Of a stretch of 64,000 bases of DNA, positions 33,187-45,431 are shown in pieces. The first letter of the stretch is position 1. Every line of letters begins with the position of its first letter. Made by a program: the position numbers and the translations under genes. Source of the DNA: Phallusia mammillata. Its lineage: Eukaryota; Chordata; Ascidiacea; Phlebobranchia; Ascidiidae. Under the pieces are notes generated by a model that did no database searches, was not told the origin of the DNA, and saw only the letters and a program-made list of their open reading frames with translations. The stretch covers positions 23,603-87,602 of the forward strand of contig QLIY01000219.1 of NCBI GenBank assembly GCA_003260075.1, read 5' to 3'.

Positions 33187-33924
33187 CACATAAATATTTC
33201 TGATTGTTTTCTATGTTTGAAACATACTGTACATAAGAAACCACGTAAATACATAAACGAAATCAAGAAACATGTACTGCCTCGTTTTCTACATCCGTTT
33301 CTTTTGCAGACCCATTGTCACAAAGTATTAGACTCTGCTGGAACAATATTGCTCATTTAGTATGTATTGCTGCAGATACAATGGGAATCAGTTTTCGGGT
33401 ATTATTCTAATTAGCATTGCCACAAATGCAATTAAGTATTACAACCTCATGCCCTAAATGTCACCTTCTAAATGTAAATTACCGCTGAAACTGTACAAAC
33501 CATTGTTTTATTGTAATGCAGAGAATCAACAGCTTTTAAGAGTGTCAAAACCACTAACAGAGAACACCAAGGCACCAACTTGCTTAGCTAGCATCTGATA
33601 CCATGTATTTAGTTTTTGTGTGGGTTGAAAACGTTCCAGCAGCTTTTACTTAGTAACGTCATAAACCTATCGGTTCGAGTATGTATTCAGAGAACAACTG
33701 CGGCAGTTTCATTTTAAAATAAATCAATGTACCTAAATCAAATCGTTTCAATGTCCTATAAGTGTGCAATAGGTTCAGGTGCATTTGTTTTTTCGAAAAT
33801 CTCTTTTAAGCAACATGATGACTACAAAAAATTGTAATCTATGAGAACAAAGTAACAGTGGCAAACAGGCACAAAGCTCAAATGCGTTTTATGTCATAGC
33901 TGTTGACGCAGTATTACACTGTTT

Positions 33925-34760
33925 CTGTTAGGTGTCGAGTAGTGCTCTGGGGCATCAGAAAGGCAAGGATTACCACGGAAACCTAATCGCTCACAACACA
34001 AACGACTGCGAATATAGATGAACGTTTAAGAACACTGATCACATGTGATCACACGTGCACGACATGCATTGTTACCTTGGACTTATGAACGTTTGGAGTA
34101 AATAAACAGAAACAACACTGGAATTGGACCAAAGATTACGAAACCGCTGCTGACGTGCATAGACCAGGCGGTAAACTTGCCTTTTGGTCTCGAGACACAT
34201 CCACGATTTAAATCGATGTAGTTTTCCGGGAAGTAAAAGCTACTCCAGAGAATAGACACTCATCCACTATTACAAGCATCCTGACTCAATTAACGTAAAG
34301 CAACTAGGGTTTGTTGACAAGTTCAGTGCTGAATGTTAGTAGAGCGGGCCTTGACGAAACTATAGAAAAACGTACACACATCTAATAGTCAAAGTATAAC
34401 CAACAATTGATGCTTCCACTAATATTTCACAAGGCCGGGGGTTTCCATTGCAATAGCCAACATTATAAATCACCTGATCTGACAGACGGCGTATGTAGCT
34501 GAGAATAAAAAGCTACCAGAGCGCTGGTGTAAACTGCTCCAGCGTCAACCTGAAACGCACTGGACACGTTTTTTTGCCATTTGCCTGATCGTCGCCCATT
34601 GGTAATTTAAGCAGCATTGTACCACTTTACAAAAACAATGGCCACATTGCCAAAGATTTCTGCAATCAGCCATGCCGGTTGCTTTCATTTGTGTACAGTA
34701 ATTAAATGTAGATACGTTGGCTAAAAAAAGTTCAGTAACGTTGTCCATTGCTAACTCCAT
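33925..34760 (-). pseudogene. Heavily degraded 7TM receptor pseudogene
   Basis: It begins MELAMDNVTELFLANVST at 34760. Recognisable but shifted codons for PEW (now MPA-like), VNAGAVYTSAL, NIGY, the TM3 end, CVSRPKGKFTA and the TM6 SDxV region follow. Many indels and stops are present. Confidence 0.8.
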
Positions 34761-35798
34761 TTCAATATTTTTTTAGAGATCTAAACGCTGAAGTTCACTG
34801 CAAAGAAGCAAAGGAAGAAACTCGAAACAGGATCCCTACTTTAATGCATAGTTACGCAAATCTATTTTGAACTAGACCCATGACGTTTCATTTTATTGCC
34901 TTCGGACACAAAGCAGTTTTATCTTTCGGACAAAGTTCTAATTTGCATTGCCATAAATGTTACTGAAGAAAAGTTGAAGAGAAGATCTAAAATTACAATC
35001 TTGGTTTAACCATTGCCCGAGTCTAATTGAAAAATAATGCTGCTAAAACTGGACAATCGTCGTTTCATTTTAATGCGGAACACCCAAAATACATGTTTAG
35101 ATTACAAAAAACTACAATACAAAAACAAAGGCCGGGCAAGAATTTGCTCAATTCAATAGCTAGCACGAGTATATTATGCGTTTGGTCTTGGTATAGTTTG
35201 CAAAGTGATTCATCGGCTATTTTGAAATTCGTTTCAAGACCTTGGGGAAATAATAGTATGATTGTTTTGACCTAACTGTCCTACGAAATGTCACGTGACA
35301 ACAATAGGTTTTTGCAAGTAGCAAATGCAACAGCATGCCTCGTGTAACGTGCAGCATTACTAACAACATTTCCTTTCAAGACATTTAAAGAACGAAAGAA
35401 TCGGTTTACACAACACATATGACAAAAAATGTTTAACGGATCGAATGCCCACATTGAAGTCCATGGAAGCAAAATATGATATAAGTCATGAAGATCATGT
35501 GCTTTTCATAGTCATATTTGGCAAGGAAATGGCGAAGTTCATCAATATGATTCACCAATGCTTTGTTCGTGTTATACAATCAGATATGGACTGACTTGAC
35601 CAATATAAAACAAAAACAAACAAACAGCCAACAAAAAGACGCAAGTAATGTGAAGATCTGCTTTATCGATTTCAGCCAAAACATATCAGCAGTGACTAAA
35701 TCAAGGTGAAAACGCCATACACTTCAATGTCAGAAATTTTTGTTTCAATGGCTCATAACAGTATTTTTGTACACAAATATGGTATTTGAAATTAAAGA

Positions 35799-36772
35799 TC
35801 ATACTCTTGTGTCGCCGGTTGCACCACTTGTTGAAGAATGACCATCTCTCGATGTTTCTGCTTTTCCACTTCTTTTTAAGAAGCTCCTTATTATTTCCGG
35901 CCAAGTTTCGAACGACAAAAGTACACTGGTCAGATTGTCATCATCATATTGACGTCATACACTGTCACAGTGACGTGTCGTGTTGTGCTCTCGGGTACCA
36001 CAACTGCAAGAATTGCGATGGCAACCAGATCGCTCACAACACAAACGGCTGCGAAGATTGATGATCGTTTGAGAATCCTGATGATACGACAAGCATTGTT
36101 ACCTTGTACTTGTGAACGCAGGGGAAACATGAACAGGAACAACATCATAGCTTGACCCACGATTATAACACCGTTGCTGACGTATATAGGCCAGACGGTG
36201 AACTTGTCTTTTGGTCTCGAGACACAGCCACGATTTGAATGGGTGTAGTTTTCAGGGTAAGTGAAAGCTGCTCCAGAAAATATACACCCGCCTACAATAA
36301 CAAACAATGTGGCCCAGTTGACATAACGCAACCAAGGTCTGTTAGCAAAGTTCATTGCTGGATGTTGGTAGAGCGAGCGTTGACGAAACCAAAGAAAAAC
36401 GTAGATGCAAGTAATGGTCAGAGTATAACCGACAATGGATACGTCCATTGATATTTCGCAAGGCCGGGAATTCCCATCGTAATAGCCAATGTTGAAAGTC
36501 ACCTGATCTGGCAGAAGGCGTATATAGCTGAGAAGAAAAGCGACCACAGCGCTGGTGTAAACCGCTCCGGCGTTAACTTGAGACGCATTGTAGACATTTT
36601 CTTTTCTCCATTTGCCTGTTCTATGCCCATTGGTGATTAAACTAGCGCTGACCCATGTGACAGTAACGATGGCAACAACATTAAAGACTTCAGCAATCAA
36701 CCATTCCGGTTGCTTAAATCTGTTCACAGGAGAAGTTACGTTGACTTCAAGAAATTCGGAGACGTTGTCCAT
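35799..36772 (-). pseudogene. 7TM receptor gene truncated in TM7 by a frameshift
   Basis: From ATG 36772 (MDNVSEFLEVNVTSP) an open frame of 280 codons runs to 35930 and keeps TM1-TM6 with every family motif (KQPEWLIAE, HRTGKW, PCE, LWFRQRSLY, RGCVSRP, GQAMMLFLFMFPL, CVVSD). After VYDVNMM a two-base frame change gives TI-stop, so TM7 and the cytoplasmic tail are lost. The lost codons are still present in another frame down to 35799. A six-TM protein could be made, but the shared lesion with 33186-32213 suggests a pseudogene or gene conversion between copies. A real but short form cannot be excluded. Confidence 0.75.
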
Positions 36773-36789
36773 TGTAATTTGCAAATAGT

Positions 36790-37930
36790 TTACTTGATTC
36801 CTATGAAGTTTTGTCTAGACGTAATCAAAAGCAAAAAAATGTCAAAATACTGAAACAAGGCATAAATCCTTTCAGGGGTTTTGCGTGCCCGATAACCATC
36901 GCATTTTTTTTTATTTGTCCCTTTTCCAGTGAAAATGTCATAAACAACTACAAGGGTCAGCCTGTGCCTCTACTGGGCAACCACTGACTCCAGAACTTAA
37001 TTATCAAATGTGCCTCAAAAGAACGACAGGTGGTCCTAACCAGTTTGATATACTATTTAATAAACGGAATAGTAAATCCGGCAAATAAATTCTCTCTAAA
37101 AATTCTTGCTTTAACCTCAAACATTTTGAACACACAAAACCCATATCTTAACACTCTCGTGCGGTCGTGCCCACGTTGGTTTCCAATATACCAAGCAGTC
37201 TGGGTCTAACACAAGACTTATGAAGGCCGAATGCGGAAGTTCGACACAGTGTAAAAATGTTGAAATCTTATCAACAGAATGTTGAAATCGAAAACCTATC
37301 CAAACCCGGATCCAAAAAATGTTTCGATTTCCACGAAACTAAGTAAGCAACTTTCATTGTTCACTGCCAAAAATATTCATCACATGAAATTTAGAGCCGC
37401 GACAGGTATTTGTAATTTCAGTTGCGTGGAAACCCCCATAACGCTTGATACGTGATGCATTGGTTAATAGGCAACGTTCCATTTTTAGAATTGTAGCAGA
37501 TGCAATTGGGTTTAATGGGTATGGTATCGGGTTGTCACAAAAATGTATCTATTTTAACTAGGTACTACATCGGGTTAACACAATAGGTCACCCTGGTTAC
37601 TTATACAGTTGATTGATTGATTGCATTTTGTCACTCACTGCAGGTCAATAAAATATATTTTTGTCAGGTTTAATAGTTTGCAAAACATCCCGAACCATCC
37701 ATTATGCACAAGCTGAGTTTATTTGTCGTTTAGACACCCCCACCCCCAAAAAAATACTGCTGCCCCTTGAAGTCATAAGTTTTGTTAGTTTTCCTATCCT
37801 ATTAATTTGTGCACTAAACTCAACACAAACAACCACTTTTGCTTTTGAATTGGGCTTTGATGCAAATAAACAACATGGAAATTAGCTGAGTATATTACAG
37901 GACGTTGTGCATTTAATGATAGGAACTGTA
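36790..37930. other. Intergenic, no gene seen
   Basis: AT-rich sequence with no supportable frame. From about 37940 the DNA resembles 40540-40870, the start of another tandem duplication. Confidence 0.45.
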
Positions 37931-37939
37931 GAGCATGTA

Positions 37940-39640
37940 GACGTGTGACGCAATTTAGGGTGAGATTGGTCTTATCCAGTAGGCAAAATTTTAATATTCA
38001 AATAAACACTTTAAAATGTTTGGATGTTTCTACTGATCAGCGAAAAAAAATCATGATAAACGTGGTACAAAAGCGTGTGGATATTAGAGAAAGTAGCAAA
38101 CTTTTACGCGTCGCGATAAAAAATGTGCTATATATCGTGCTCGTCAAAAATTATCTAGTTACGCGGGGTTTATTTTTTTTACCGAGAACGAGTTTTTCTT
38201 TGGAAATGGTAAAGATGTTAAAACTAATTCTGCATCACAAAACAACTAACCCAGAAAAACAACAGTGCAAATAGTTCTGCTTGTGGTGCTTTGTAGTGCA
38301 AAAAGGCGTCGGTAACGCCTGGTCTGTTGCTTAGCAGACACGGAAGTTGAAGATAGACACCTGTGATGTCAATAGTCTAGATTTTTGCAACAGTATTTCC
38401 AGTATGTCGTCACAGGATAAACTTCGTGCTTTTACGCATTAATAAGTAGCCACAAAAAAACACAAGCGTTTTTAACTTCTTAAAAAATGCAGATAATTAT
38501 TATTTTTCTGTCGGCAGCCAAATAATCTACTAACACGAGAAAGTGTCAGACGAACAAACCAAGCGGAAACGGTCGCATATTCGAAACTGAAAAATACGTA
38601 GTTCACAGTGCTGTGTGTGAGCAATGTTTTCTTCAATAGATGAATAACTTTTTGGTTTTCTATTCAGTTAAAACCCAACGGAAGCAGCAATATGGCGCCT
38701 AGGTTAGATGTCAGGTTTACGCAGACTCAATGGTATTTAGCTGAAGTAGTAAACGTTCTCATTATGGGTACGGTCACATGGATTGGGGCAAGTCTGATAA
38801 TTTACGGTGTACAAACTGGCAAATGGAAAAAAGAAAATATTTCAAATGTTTCGAAATTCAACGTTGGAGCAGTTTACACTACTGCCATTATGGCAATGTT
38901 CTCTGCATTTCTTCGTCTTGTGCCGGACCAGGTCTTATTCAACGTGGGTTATAGCAGCAACGCCACTTCTACTAACATATGTGATACCTGGCAAGATGTT
39001 TCAGGGATTGGATACACAACTGTAATTCTAACCACGTACATGTTCATGTGGTTGAGGCAACGCTCTTTTTACCAGCATCCTGTTATGGCAAGTCTTCATC
39101 AATGCTGGCTTAAGGCACTCAGCTGGGGAACTTTAATATTTATGATATCAGGAGCGATAACTACTGTTGTTGTGTACGTGAAGCCTTACAACTATGTAGA
39201 GTCAATTAACGGTTGTGTGTCTGTGGGAAGAAACTTCAAAGTTGCTGGGATTTTTGTCGGAAATGGAGTGGCTCTTATAGGGCAGGGTTTGCTGCTATTT
39301 CTTTTCGTGTATCCATTGTTTTCACAAAGAAACGGGCCAAACGCTGCCAGAATTGCACGTCTTATGAAACGTACTCTTGGATTAACCATACTCTGTATTC
39401 TGTCCGATATTGTCACCATGTTTGTGTTTATAATTGTGATCCCCAAAACGGCCACACGGCATTCAGCTTTAATCATGTACGAGATGAATATGCTGCTCAA
39501 TTTATTCAGTGTCCTTATGTCTTTCGAATCCTGGCCTAAGATTCTTAGCGCCATATGCAGGCGAAGCCACAAAAAAGGAATAGCCCGGGCAATGTCTTCT
39601 AGCGCCCCAGCCACAGAATAGAAACTGGTGTTAATCAAAC
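37940..39640 (+). repeat. Tandem segmental duplication with 40540-41840
   Basis: Upstream blocks (CCAGTAGGC.AAA.TTTAATA, CGATAAACGTG-like, CGGTCGCATATTCGAAACT) and the genes at 38692 and 40890 match in order. The copies share at least about 700 bp of 5' flank, so the pair arose by DNA duplication. Confidence 0.75.
38692..39621 (+). CDS. 7TM receptor-like protein, single coding exon (MAPRLDV subtype)
   Basis: 309 residues with a very short outer N-terminus (MAPRLDVRFTQTQW). TM1 lacks PEW and reads QTQWYLAE instead. Other family marks are present: VQTGKW, NVGAVYTTA, ICDTW before TM3, MWLRQRSFY, INGCVSV in outer loop 2, GQGLLLFLFVYPL, CILSD, TRHSA, NLFSVLMSFESWPKIL. NAT in outer loop 1 is a possible glycosylation site. 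The short Ser-rich tail ends in PATE. Together with the copy at 40890 it forms a separate subfamily. Function unknown; a GPCR-like topology is inferred. Confidence 0.88.
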   Translation: MAPRLDVRFTQTQWYLAEVVNVLIMGTVTWIGASLIIYGVQTGKWKKENISNVSKFNVGAVYTTAIMAMFSAFLRLVPDQVLFNVGYSSNATSTNICDTWQDVSGIGYTTVILTTYMFMWLRQRSFYQHPVMASLHQCWLKALSWGTLIFMISGAITTVVVYVKPYNYVESINGCVSVGRNFKVAGIFVGNGVALIGQGLLLFLFVYPLFSQRNGPNAARIARLMKRTLGLTILCILSDIVTMFVFIIVIPKTATRHSALIMYEMNMLLNLFSVLMSFESWPKILSAICRRSHKKGIARAMSSSAPATE

Positions 39641-40889
39641 GATATGTTTTGTTTACTTAATTTGTACAAAAAAATTGTCAATGTGGACAAAGCCAAAAGA
39701 TTATGCGTTTTTTGTGCACAATGAATAACTCGTGGCACATAATTACCAGCGTTTTAGTTGCAAATAATGTGTCATCAATTATCCCCTTTTTTCCCGGTAA
39801 GCCTGAGAGGAATTTTTGTTTGTTAACCTTATTATACCGTTCTACAATCTTGCTCATTGTAATGGTGGATGATTTTTTTCCTCATGTAATGCAAATCATC
39901 ACTAGCATAGTCTTTATCCACAGCAATTATGCACAAATCTATTCAGATATTTTTCATGCGCGATGCCATCCATGAATATTGGTTTTGTTTCAGTGTATTT
40001 TTATATTTTGTTTATTTTATCTTCGTTGCTTCTTCCAAGATTGGTTTTATTACAAGTTGATGGATTGGTCCCGATCTAGCAAAGGAATCTGCAAATAGTT
40101 GGTTGACTTGGGGTCGTAAAAGTGTAAATGCGTACACATAAATTCACATTTTGATCATATTTTATGACCAGCTTTATGGCTACACAACTAATTTAGGTCA
40201 ATAACTGGGCAGAGTTCGTTTATCCAATAGAATATGTTTTTTGCTATGACAGAATGTTTTTGCCAACAGTGTTCGTTTTTATTCGCCATAGTTCATTTTG
40301 TTCGCAAAGCGTCAAAAATGTTTGTAAGGATTGTGTAAAAAAATATTGCCGACTCATGAACTGAGAGGTCTTTGTTAGTCACAGAAATAGGTACAGCTGA
40401 AAGAAACATTTTCACATTTGAATGAAGCCTCTAAGCAAATGTTGCAGAGTGGCGATATGAAAATTAGCCAACAATCTTGCAAAGCGCTGCACCACATCGT
40501 GCAGTTGCTCATAGGAAACACTCAGAAGCATGTACAAACGTGACGTAATTCAGGTTAAGATTCGTCGTACCCAGTAGGCGAAAATTTAATACTTAAAAGA
40601 AAATGTTTCGATTCATCAGCGAAATAAATCACGATAAACGTGATACGAAAGCGCGGATGTTCAAGAAAGCATCAATGGTTTTACGCGCAGCGACAGAAAC
40701 GTGCAATTTATGTTGCTCGTTAAATTATATAGACATGCAAAGTTTGGTCGTTTGACCAAAGACGCCGAGTTTTTGCTCGGACGACCGAGCAGAAAACGGT
40801 CGCATATTCGAAACTAAAAAATACGTAGTTCACAGTGTTGTGTGTGAGCAATGTTTTCTTTCTAGTTAAAAGTCAACGGTAGCGGCAAT

Positions 40890-41827
40890 ATGGCGCCTAG
40901 GTTGCCCCCCCCCCTGTCAGGTTTACGCAGACTCAATGGTATTTAGCTGAAGTAGTAAACGTCCTCATTATGATTGTGGTCACATGGATTGGGGCAAGTC
41001 TAATAACCTACGGTGTACAAACTGGCAAATGGAAAAAAGAAAATATTTCAAATGTTTCGAATTTTAACGTTGGAGCAGTTTACACCACCGCCATTATGGC
41101 AATGTTCTCTGCATTTTTTCGTCTTATACCGGACCAGGTCTTATTCAACGTGGGTTATAGCAGCAACGATACCTCAACTAACATATGTGATACCTGGCAA
41201 GATGTTGCAGCGATTGGATACACAACTGTAATTTTAACCGTATACATGTTCATGTGGTTGAGGCAACGCTCTTTCTACCAGCATCCTGTTATGGCAAGTC
41301 TTTATCGATGCTGGCTTAGGGCTCTTAGCTGGGGAACTTTACTATTTATGGTATCGGGTGCAATAACTACTGCTGCTGTGTACGTGGAGCCTTACAACTA
41401 TGTAGAGTCAACTAACGGTTGTTTGTCTGTGGGAAGAAAATTCAAAGTTGCTGGAATTTTTGTTGGAAACGGAGTTGGTCTAATAGGACAAAGTTTGCTA
41501 CTATTTCTCTTCGTGTATCCATTGTTTTCACACCGAAACGGGCCCAGCGCTGCAAGAATCACACGGCTTATGAAACGCACTCTTGGATTAACCATACTCT
41601 GTGTTCTTTCCGACATTGTTACCATGCTTGTGTTCATAACTGTGATCCCCAAAACGGCCACACGACATTCCGCATTGATGATATACGAGATGAGTATGAT
41701 GATTAATCTATTCAGTGTCCTCATGTCTTTTGAATCGTGGCCTAAGATTCTTAGCGCCATCTGCAGGCGAAGTAACAAAAAAGAAATTGCCCAGTCATCG
41801 TCTTCGAGCGCCCCAGCTACGGAATAG
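40890..41827 (+). CDS. 7TM receptor-like protein, frame broken by a poly-C tract near the start
   Basis: Paralogue of 38692-39621. The ATG at 40890 opens MAPRL as in the sister gene, but two bases are replaced by ten C (40905-40914). This puts TM1 out of frame. One more C, or two fewer, would restore the frame. An in-frame start at ATG 40970 gives 285 residues lacking the N-terminus and half of TM1. TM2-TM7 and all motifs (WLRQRSFY, GCLSV, LFVYPL, CVLSD, SFESWPKIL) are intact, which argues for recent loss, length variation of the C tract, or a base-calling error. Confidence 0.75.
40905..40914 (+). repeat. Run of 10 C in the first codons of a receptor gene
   Basis: The tract decides whether the downstream reading frame is connected to the ATG at 40890. 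The sister gene has GA at this place. Confidence 0.85.
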
Positions 41828-42864
41828 AACAAGTGTTGATCAAACGATATGTATTGCTACACTTGATTTGTACAAAACATTGTCAATGTGGACGAAGCTA
41901 AAAAAATATGTTTTTTTCGCGCAATGAATTCGTGCATGTGTCATGTCATCAATTTATCCATTGTTTTACAACCATGCTCATTGTAATGGTGGATGATTTA
42001 ATTCTCAGGTAATGCAATTCATCACTAGTAATGTCTTCATTTCAAGCAACTATGTTTGGTGAAATCCAATGACCCCACTTGTTTGATTTTGTTGAAAGTG
42101 TGCAATGTATTTTTTCTCGATTCACCTCCAAAAAAATAATTAAGTAATTCGGCCCATAGCATAAGTTTTCTGACCGCTACATTATAAGAACAACATATTT
42201 TTGACGAGCTCTGTAAAACTGGCTAATAACCTTTCAAGTTTACACTTGATGTTATTTCAAAACAGCCAACACTTTACGGGCTCAGAACATTAAAAACAGA
42301 TGCATGACAAAAATGAAAAGCAACTACTATTGAAACTAGAACTTGTAACCGTCAGCTCCATGTTAGGACTGGTTGTGTCCCGGCGATGATTGATATTTGA
42401 AATGAAGGAGGAAATATCATCAAGAACCTGAGTAATTCACAGGCATCACTTCCGTTGACTTCTGTCACGTTTAAGCGCATTGAAGTGTTATAGTTTGAGC
42501 CAAAATGTCTGCATGCATAAATTGGAAAGACTTGTGACATGATACGTGATGAGTTGTATGAATATGTCGTCTATTTTGGTGAAACTTCACATACAATTAA
42601 ACTTGTTCGTACCAAATGAAATCAAATGTGACAAATACAGTTGAATAGAAATAACAGTTAAAAACTGAGAAAATGCATAAAACAGTGAAGAAAAAAAACA
42701 GTGTTTTGTGTTAAATATGTTCAGAATTTGAACAATCTCTCAACATTTCTGATTTCTGTGTGATTTAGCAATATTTCCACTCCAAAGTAAAATATCTGTT
42801 CTTTTGGTCAGTAACTCCGCAGTGTGTAGCCTACTATGTAAAATATACGAAACATGAGGCCTTT
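41828..42864. other. Intergenic, no gene seen
   Basis: AT-rich. The first ~200 bp resemble the 3' flank of the sister gene at 39622 (CAAACGATATGT, TTGTACAAA, GTCAATGTGGAC). Confidence 0.45.
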
Positions 42865-43857
42865 TCAAACGGCGAGAGTTCTATCTGATGAACTAGTGAA
42901 GGCCGATGACCGACGCCTACCAAGTCTTCCTTTGCGCGCACAAACGATTGTCAGGATTTTTGGCCACGATCGGAAGGATATGACCACGCTGAAGAGATTC
43001 AGCAAAAGATTGATTTCGTATAAGACCCCTGGCAAGTGCAAAGTGCTATTGGCTGGCATGGCGAAAACATACAAGGCCATGGTCACAAGATCAGTGGTAA
43101 CACAAAACGCTGCCAATGCCACACATCTTTTTAGAATTTTTTTGACTCTGGCTGAATTGCTTTGATTGATTTGCAAGTTCAGTGGGTATATAAGTAGAAA
43201 CAGTAAAAGCGCTTGACCGATTACCACAAACCCATTTCCCATATATATTCCCCAAGCAGATATCTTGTCCTCTCTGGTAATACAGCCTCTATTTGATGAC
43301 CTGTAGTTTAACGGGGACAAAAGAGCAACCGTCGCTGATGTTATACCCACAAAAACTAAACATAGCGTTCCATAACTTACAAAAGGCAGCCATCTAGGTT
43401 GAATAGCATCCAAAGCAGGATGCTGGTATAAGGATCGCTGACGGAGCCAGAGGAATACATATATTGAAGCCACTGTAATCATGTAACCAACCGTCGAAAT
43501 GTCCGCCGAAACTTCACAGGGAATCGGGGAATCTTGACCATAACCGAAGTTAAATACAAACTGTCTAGGAATAAATCGCAGGTAACTGCAAAAGCATGCT
43601 GCCACGGCGGCTGTATACACAGCGCCTGCGTTAACTTTTGAACTGTTCGATGTATTGGACTCGCTCCATTTTCTTGTTCGGATTCCGTATACCACTAGAC
43701 ATATCCCTAACCAAGTAACCAAACAGAAGGCAATAATGCTGAATATCTCGCTAATGAGCCATTCGGGTTGGTAAAATCTGTTGACAATTTCAAGTGTTGT
43801 TGATTGTGTTGTTCCATTCATTGGGTCCGTTTCCATGTTGGTGGCGTTAAATTCCAT
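42865..43857 (-). CDS. 7TM receptor-like protein, single coding exon
   Basis: 330 residues from ATG 43857 (MEFNATNMET). The outer N-terminus has NAT and NGT sequons. Family marks: YQPEWLISE, IRTRKW, VNAGAVYTAA, PCE before TM3, LWLRQRSLY, RGCITRE, GQALLLFLLIYPL, CVTTD in TM6, and NLFSVVISFRSWPKIL after TM7. The tail is Arg- and Ser-rich. Outer loop 1 (YGQDSPIPCE) and the PANSTLH stretch before TM7 set it apart from the other subfamilies. It is isolated in the cluster without a close duplicate. Function unknown. Confidence 0.88.
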   Translation of the reverse strand: MEFNATNMETDPMNGTTQSTTLEIVNRFYQPEWLISEIFSIIAFCLVTWLGICLVVYGIRTRKWSESNTSNSSKVNAGAVYTAAVAACFCSYLRFIPRQFVFNFGYGQDSPIPCEVSADISTVGYMITVASIYVFLWLRQRSLYQHPALDAIQPRWLPFVSYGTLCLVFVGITSATVALLSPLNYRSSNRGCITREDKISAWGIYMGNGFVVIGQALLLFLLIYPLNLQINQSNSARVKKILKRCVALAAFCVTTDLVTMALYVFAMPANSTLHLPGVLYEINLLLNLFSVVISFRSWPKILTIVCARKGRLGRRRSSAFTSSSDRTLAV

Positions 43858-44498
43858 GCTTGGTGCCAATCAACTGTCTGGTTTGTACAGAATACCTTGT
43901 AATATGTTTACATACAAGTTTGTATTACAATGCCTGCAAATGAAAACGTGCATTTCTAAAGTAAACAGAATCTTGATGACCAAGCGTTTCCAAGTATTTG
44001 CATATTTGTCTTAGCAACAAAACTGTACTTAGTCATTTCCGTCCAAAACGTTCATTCGCATTAAAAGAAGTACATATATCTGCTGCCCAATCTCTCGCAA
44101 TGAGCTAAGTTCAATGTGAATTTTTCGTATCGTTTTCAAGTAATCATTTCAACATCATCAACTTTCTTTGAAAAAGTCATTAGGAAATGAACAGCGCTAG
44201 CTCGACTAATCTCTACTTCGTGCGTTTTATAATCTAACCGCATCCTGAAAAGAACTGTTGTGTCTTATAGATAGTGACCTTTATGGATGTCCAATCATAT
44301 CACTCTTTGTGATGCAATGAAGTGGTGAAATCGCGTTCTTCCTTATATTTCGGAATTTTCCCATGACAAAAATGTCCGAAAATCAAATCAGGAACTAAAA
44401 TAAGGGCCTTGAGAGTTTATGGAACTCGAGACAATTTTCCAGGCAACTATAGTGCCAATAAACTCTTATGATCGTTACTTGTCTAACGTATAACTTTT

Positions 44499-45431
44499 AA
44501 GGTACCTGAAGGTATATAGGCCCGGAAGGTAATAAGGCCCACTACTCATATTTTTTGGTATACATGTAAAAATGTTTCCGTTTCGATATAATTTTTAGAT
44601 TTATTCAAACTTACAATGATTTGGAAAGTTTTGGACCTGTAAGTTCTGTGTATTAGTTTCTACGACCAACCAAAATTCAAAAGTGTTTTTTTACAGCTTT
44701 TTATTATTATTTTAAAAAATTTTGTTACAAAAATAAAAAGGTTTTGTTGTCGAAATAAAATCTTATTAGGATATATCAGAAAGGGGTCATTTTAGCTCAA
44801 TTGGAGCGTTATCCAATCTGAAAAAAAGAATTACCTCAAATGAATTTTATTAGGGTTTCGTTTGTCAGCCATTGCTGGCAATAAGGCCCAACAAATTTTT
44901 GTCATTTTCGATAGTGTTTTTTATAGCAAAGGCGACTGGTACGCAAAAAATTGCTTATTTGCTTTATTAGAGAGATGAAAGTTCAAATAATAAGTATTTT
45001 TTAAAGTTTTTGGAGTGTGATCTTTCATTTCGCTTTATTGGTGATCGACTGTCAAGTGGTTGTTTATTCGTTGTTGTTAGTACCTTCAGATTAACAGTTA
45101 TATGTCTTAAAGTTAATAACGTTGCTTGGTTAAACTTGTTTTGGACCTACGCAAAGTATAAAGTAGTCTGATTGATTTCTCGACCTTAAAAGGGANAATA
45201 CATAAAAATGTTGGGCCTAATTAACAGCATAGGTATGTATTAAGGCCCAAGTTTTTAATTTTTTTAAACTGTCATCATACAAAAACTAATCTTGCAAACG
45301 CCTTCAAAGTCTGATGGATGATTACAATTGACCACTACAACCACCATGCCAAATTTGGGCGGAAACTATTGAATGTTTTTTTAGTTATGCGCAATAGTTT
45401 TTTAAGGGGCCTTGTTACCTGCAGGTACCTT
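44499..45431. mobile_element. Putative ~930-bp element with GGTACC-containing inverted ends
   Basis: The left end AAGGTACCTGAAGGTATATA then GGCCC matches the reverse complement of the right end (AAGGTACCTGCAGGTAACAA then GGCCCC). The interior is very AT-rich and repeats TAAGGCCCA near both ends and in the middle. An N stands at 45197. No transposase is visible and a target duplication is not clear, so the class is open. Confidence 0.5.

Noticed and set aside
35930..36784. Start four codons upstream at 36784
   Set aside because: That codon is TTG; the ATG at 36772 gives the expected MDNV start. The same correction applies to frames opening at 17801, 19970 and 43869.
42240..42560. 62-codon minus-strand frame near 42352-42540
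   Set aside because: Short, no hydrophobic or domain pattern, and no similarity to the neighbouring receptor family.
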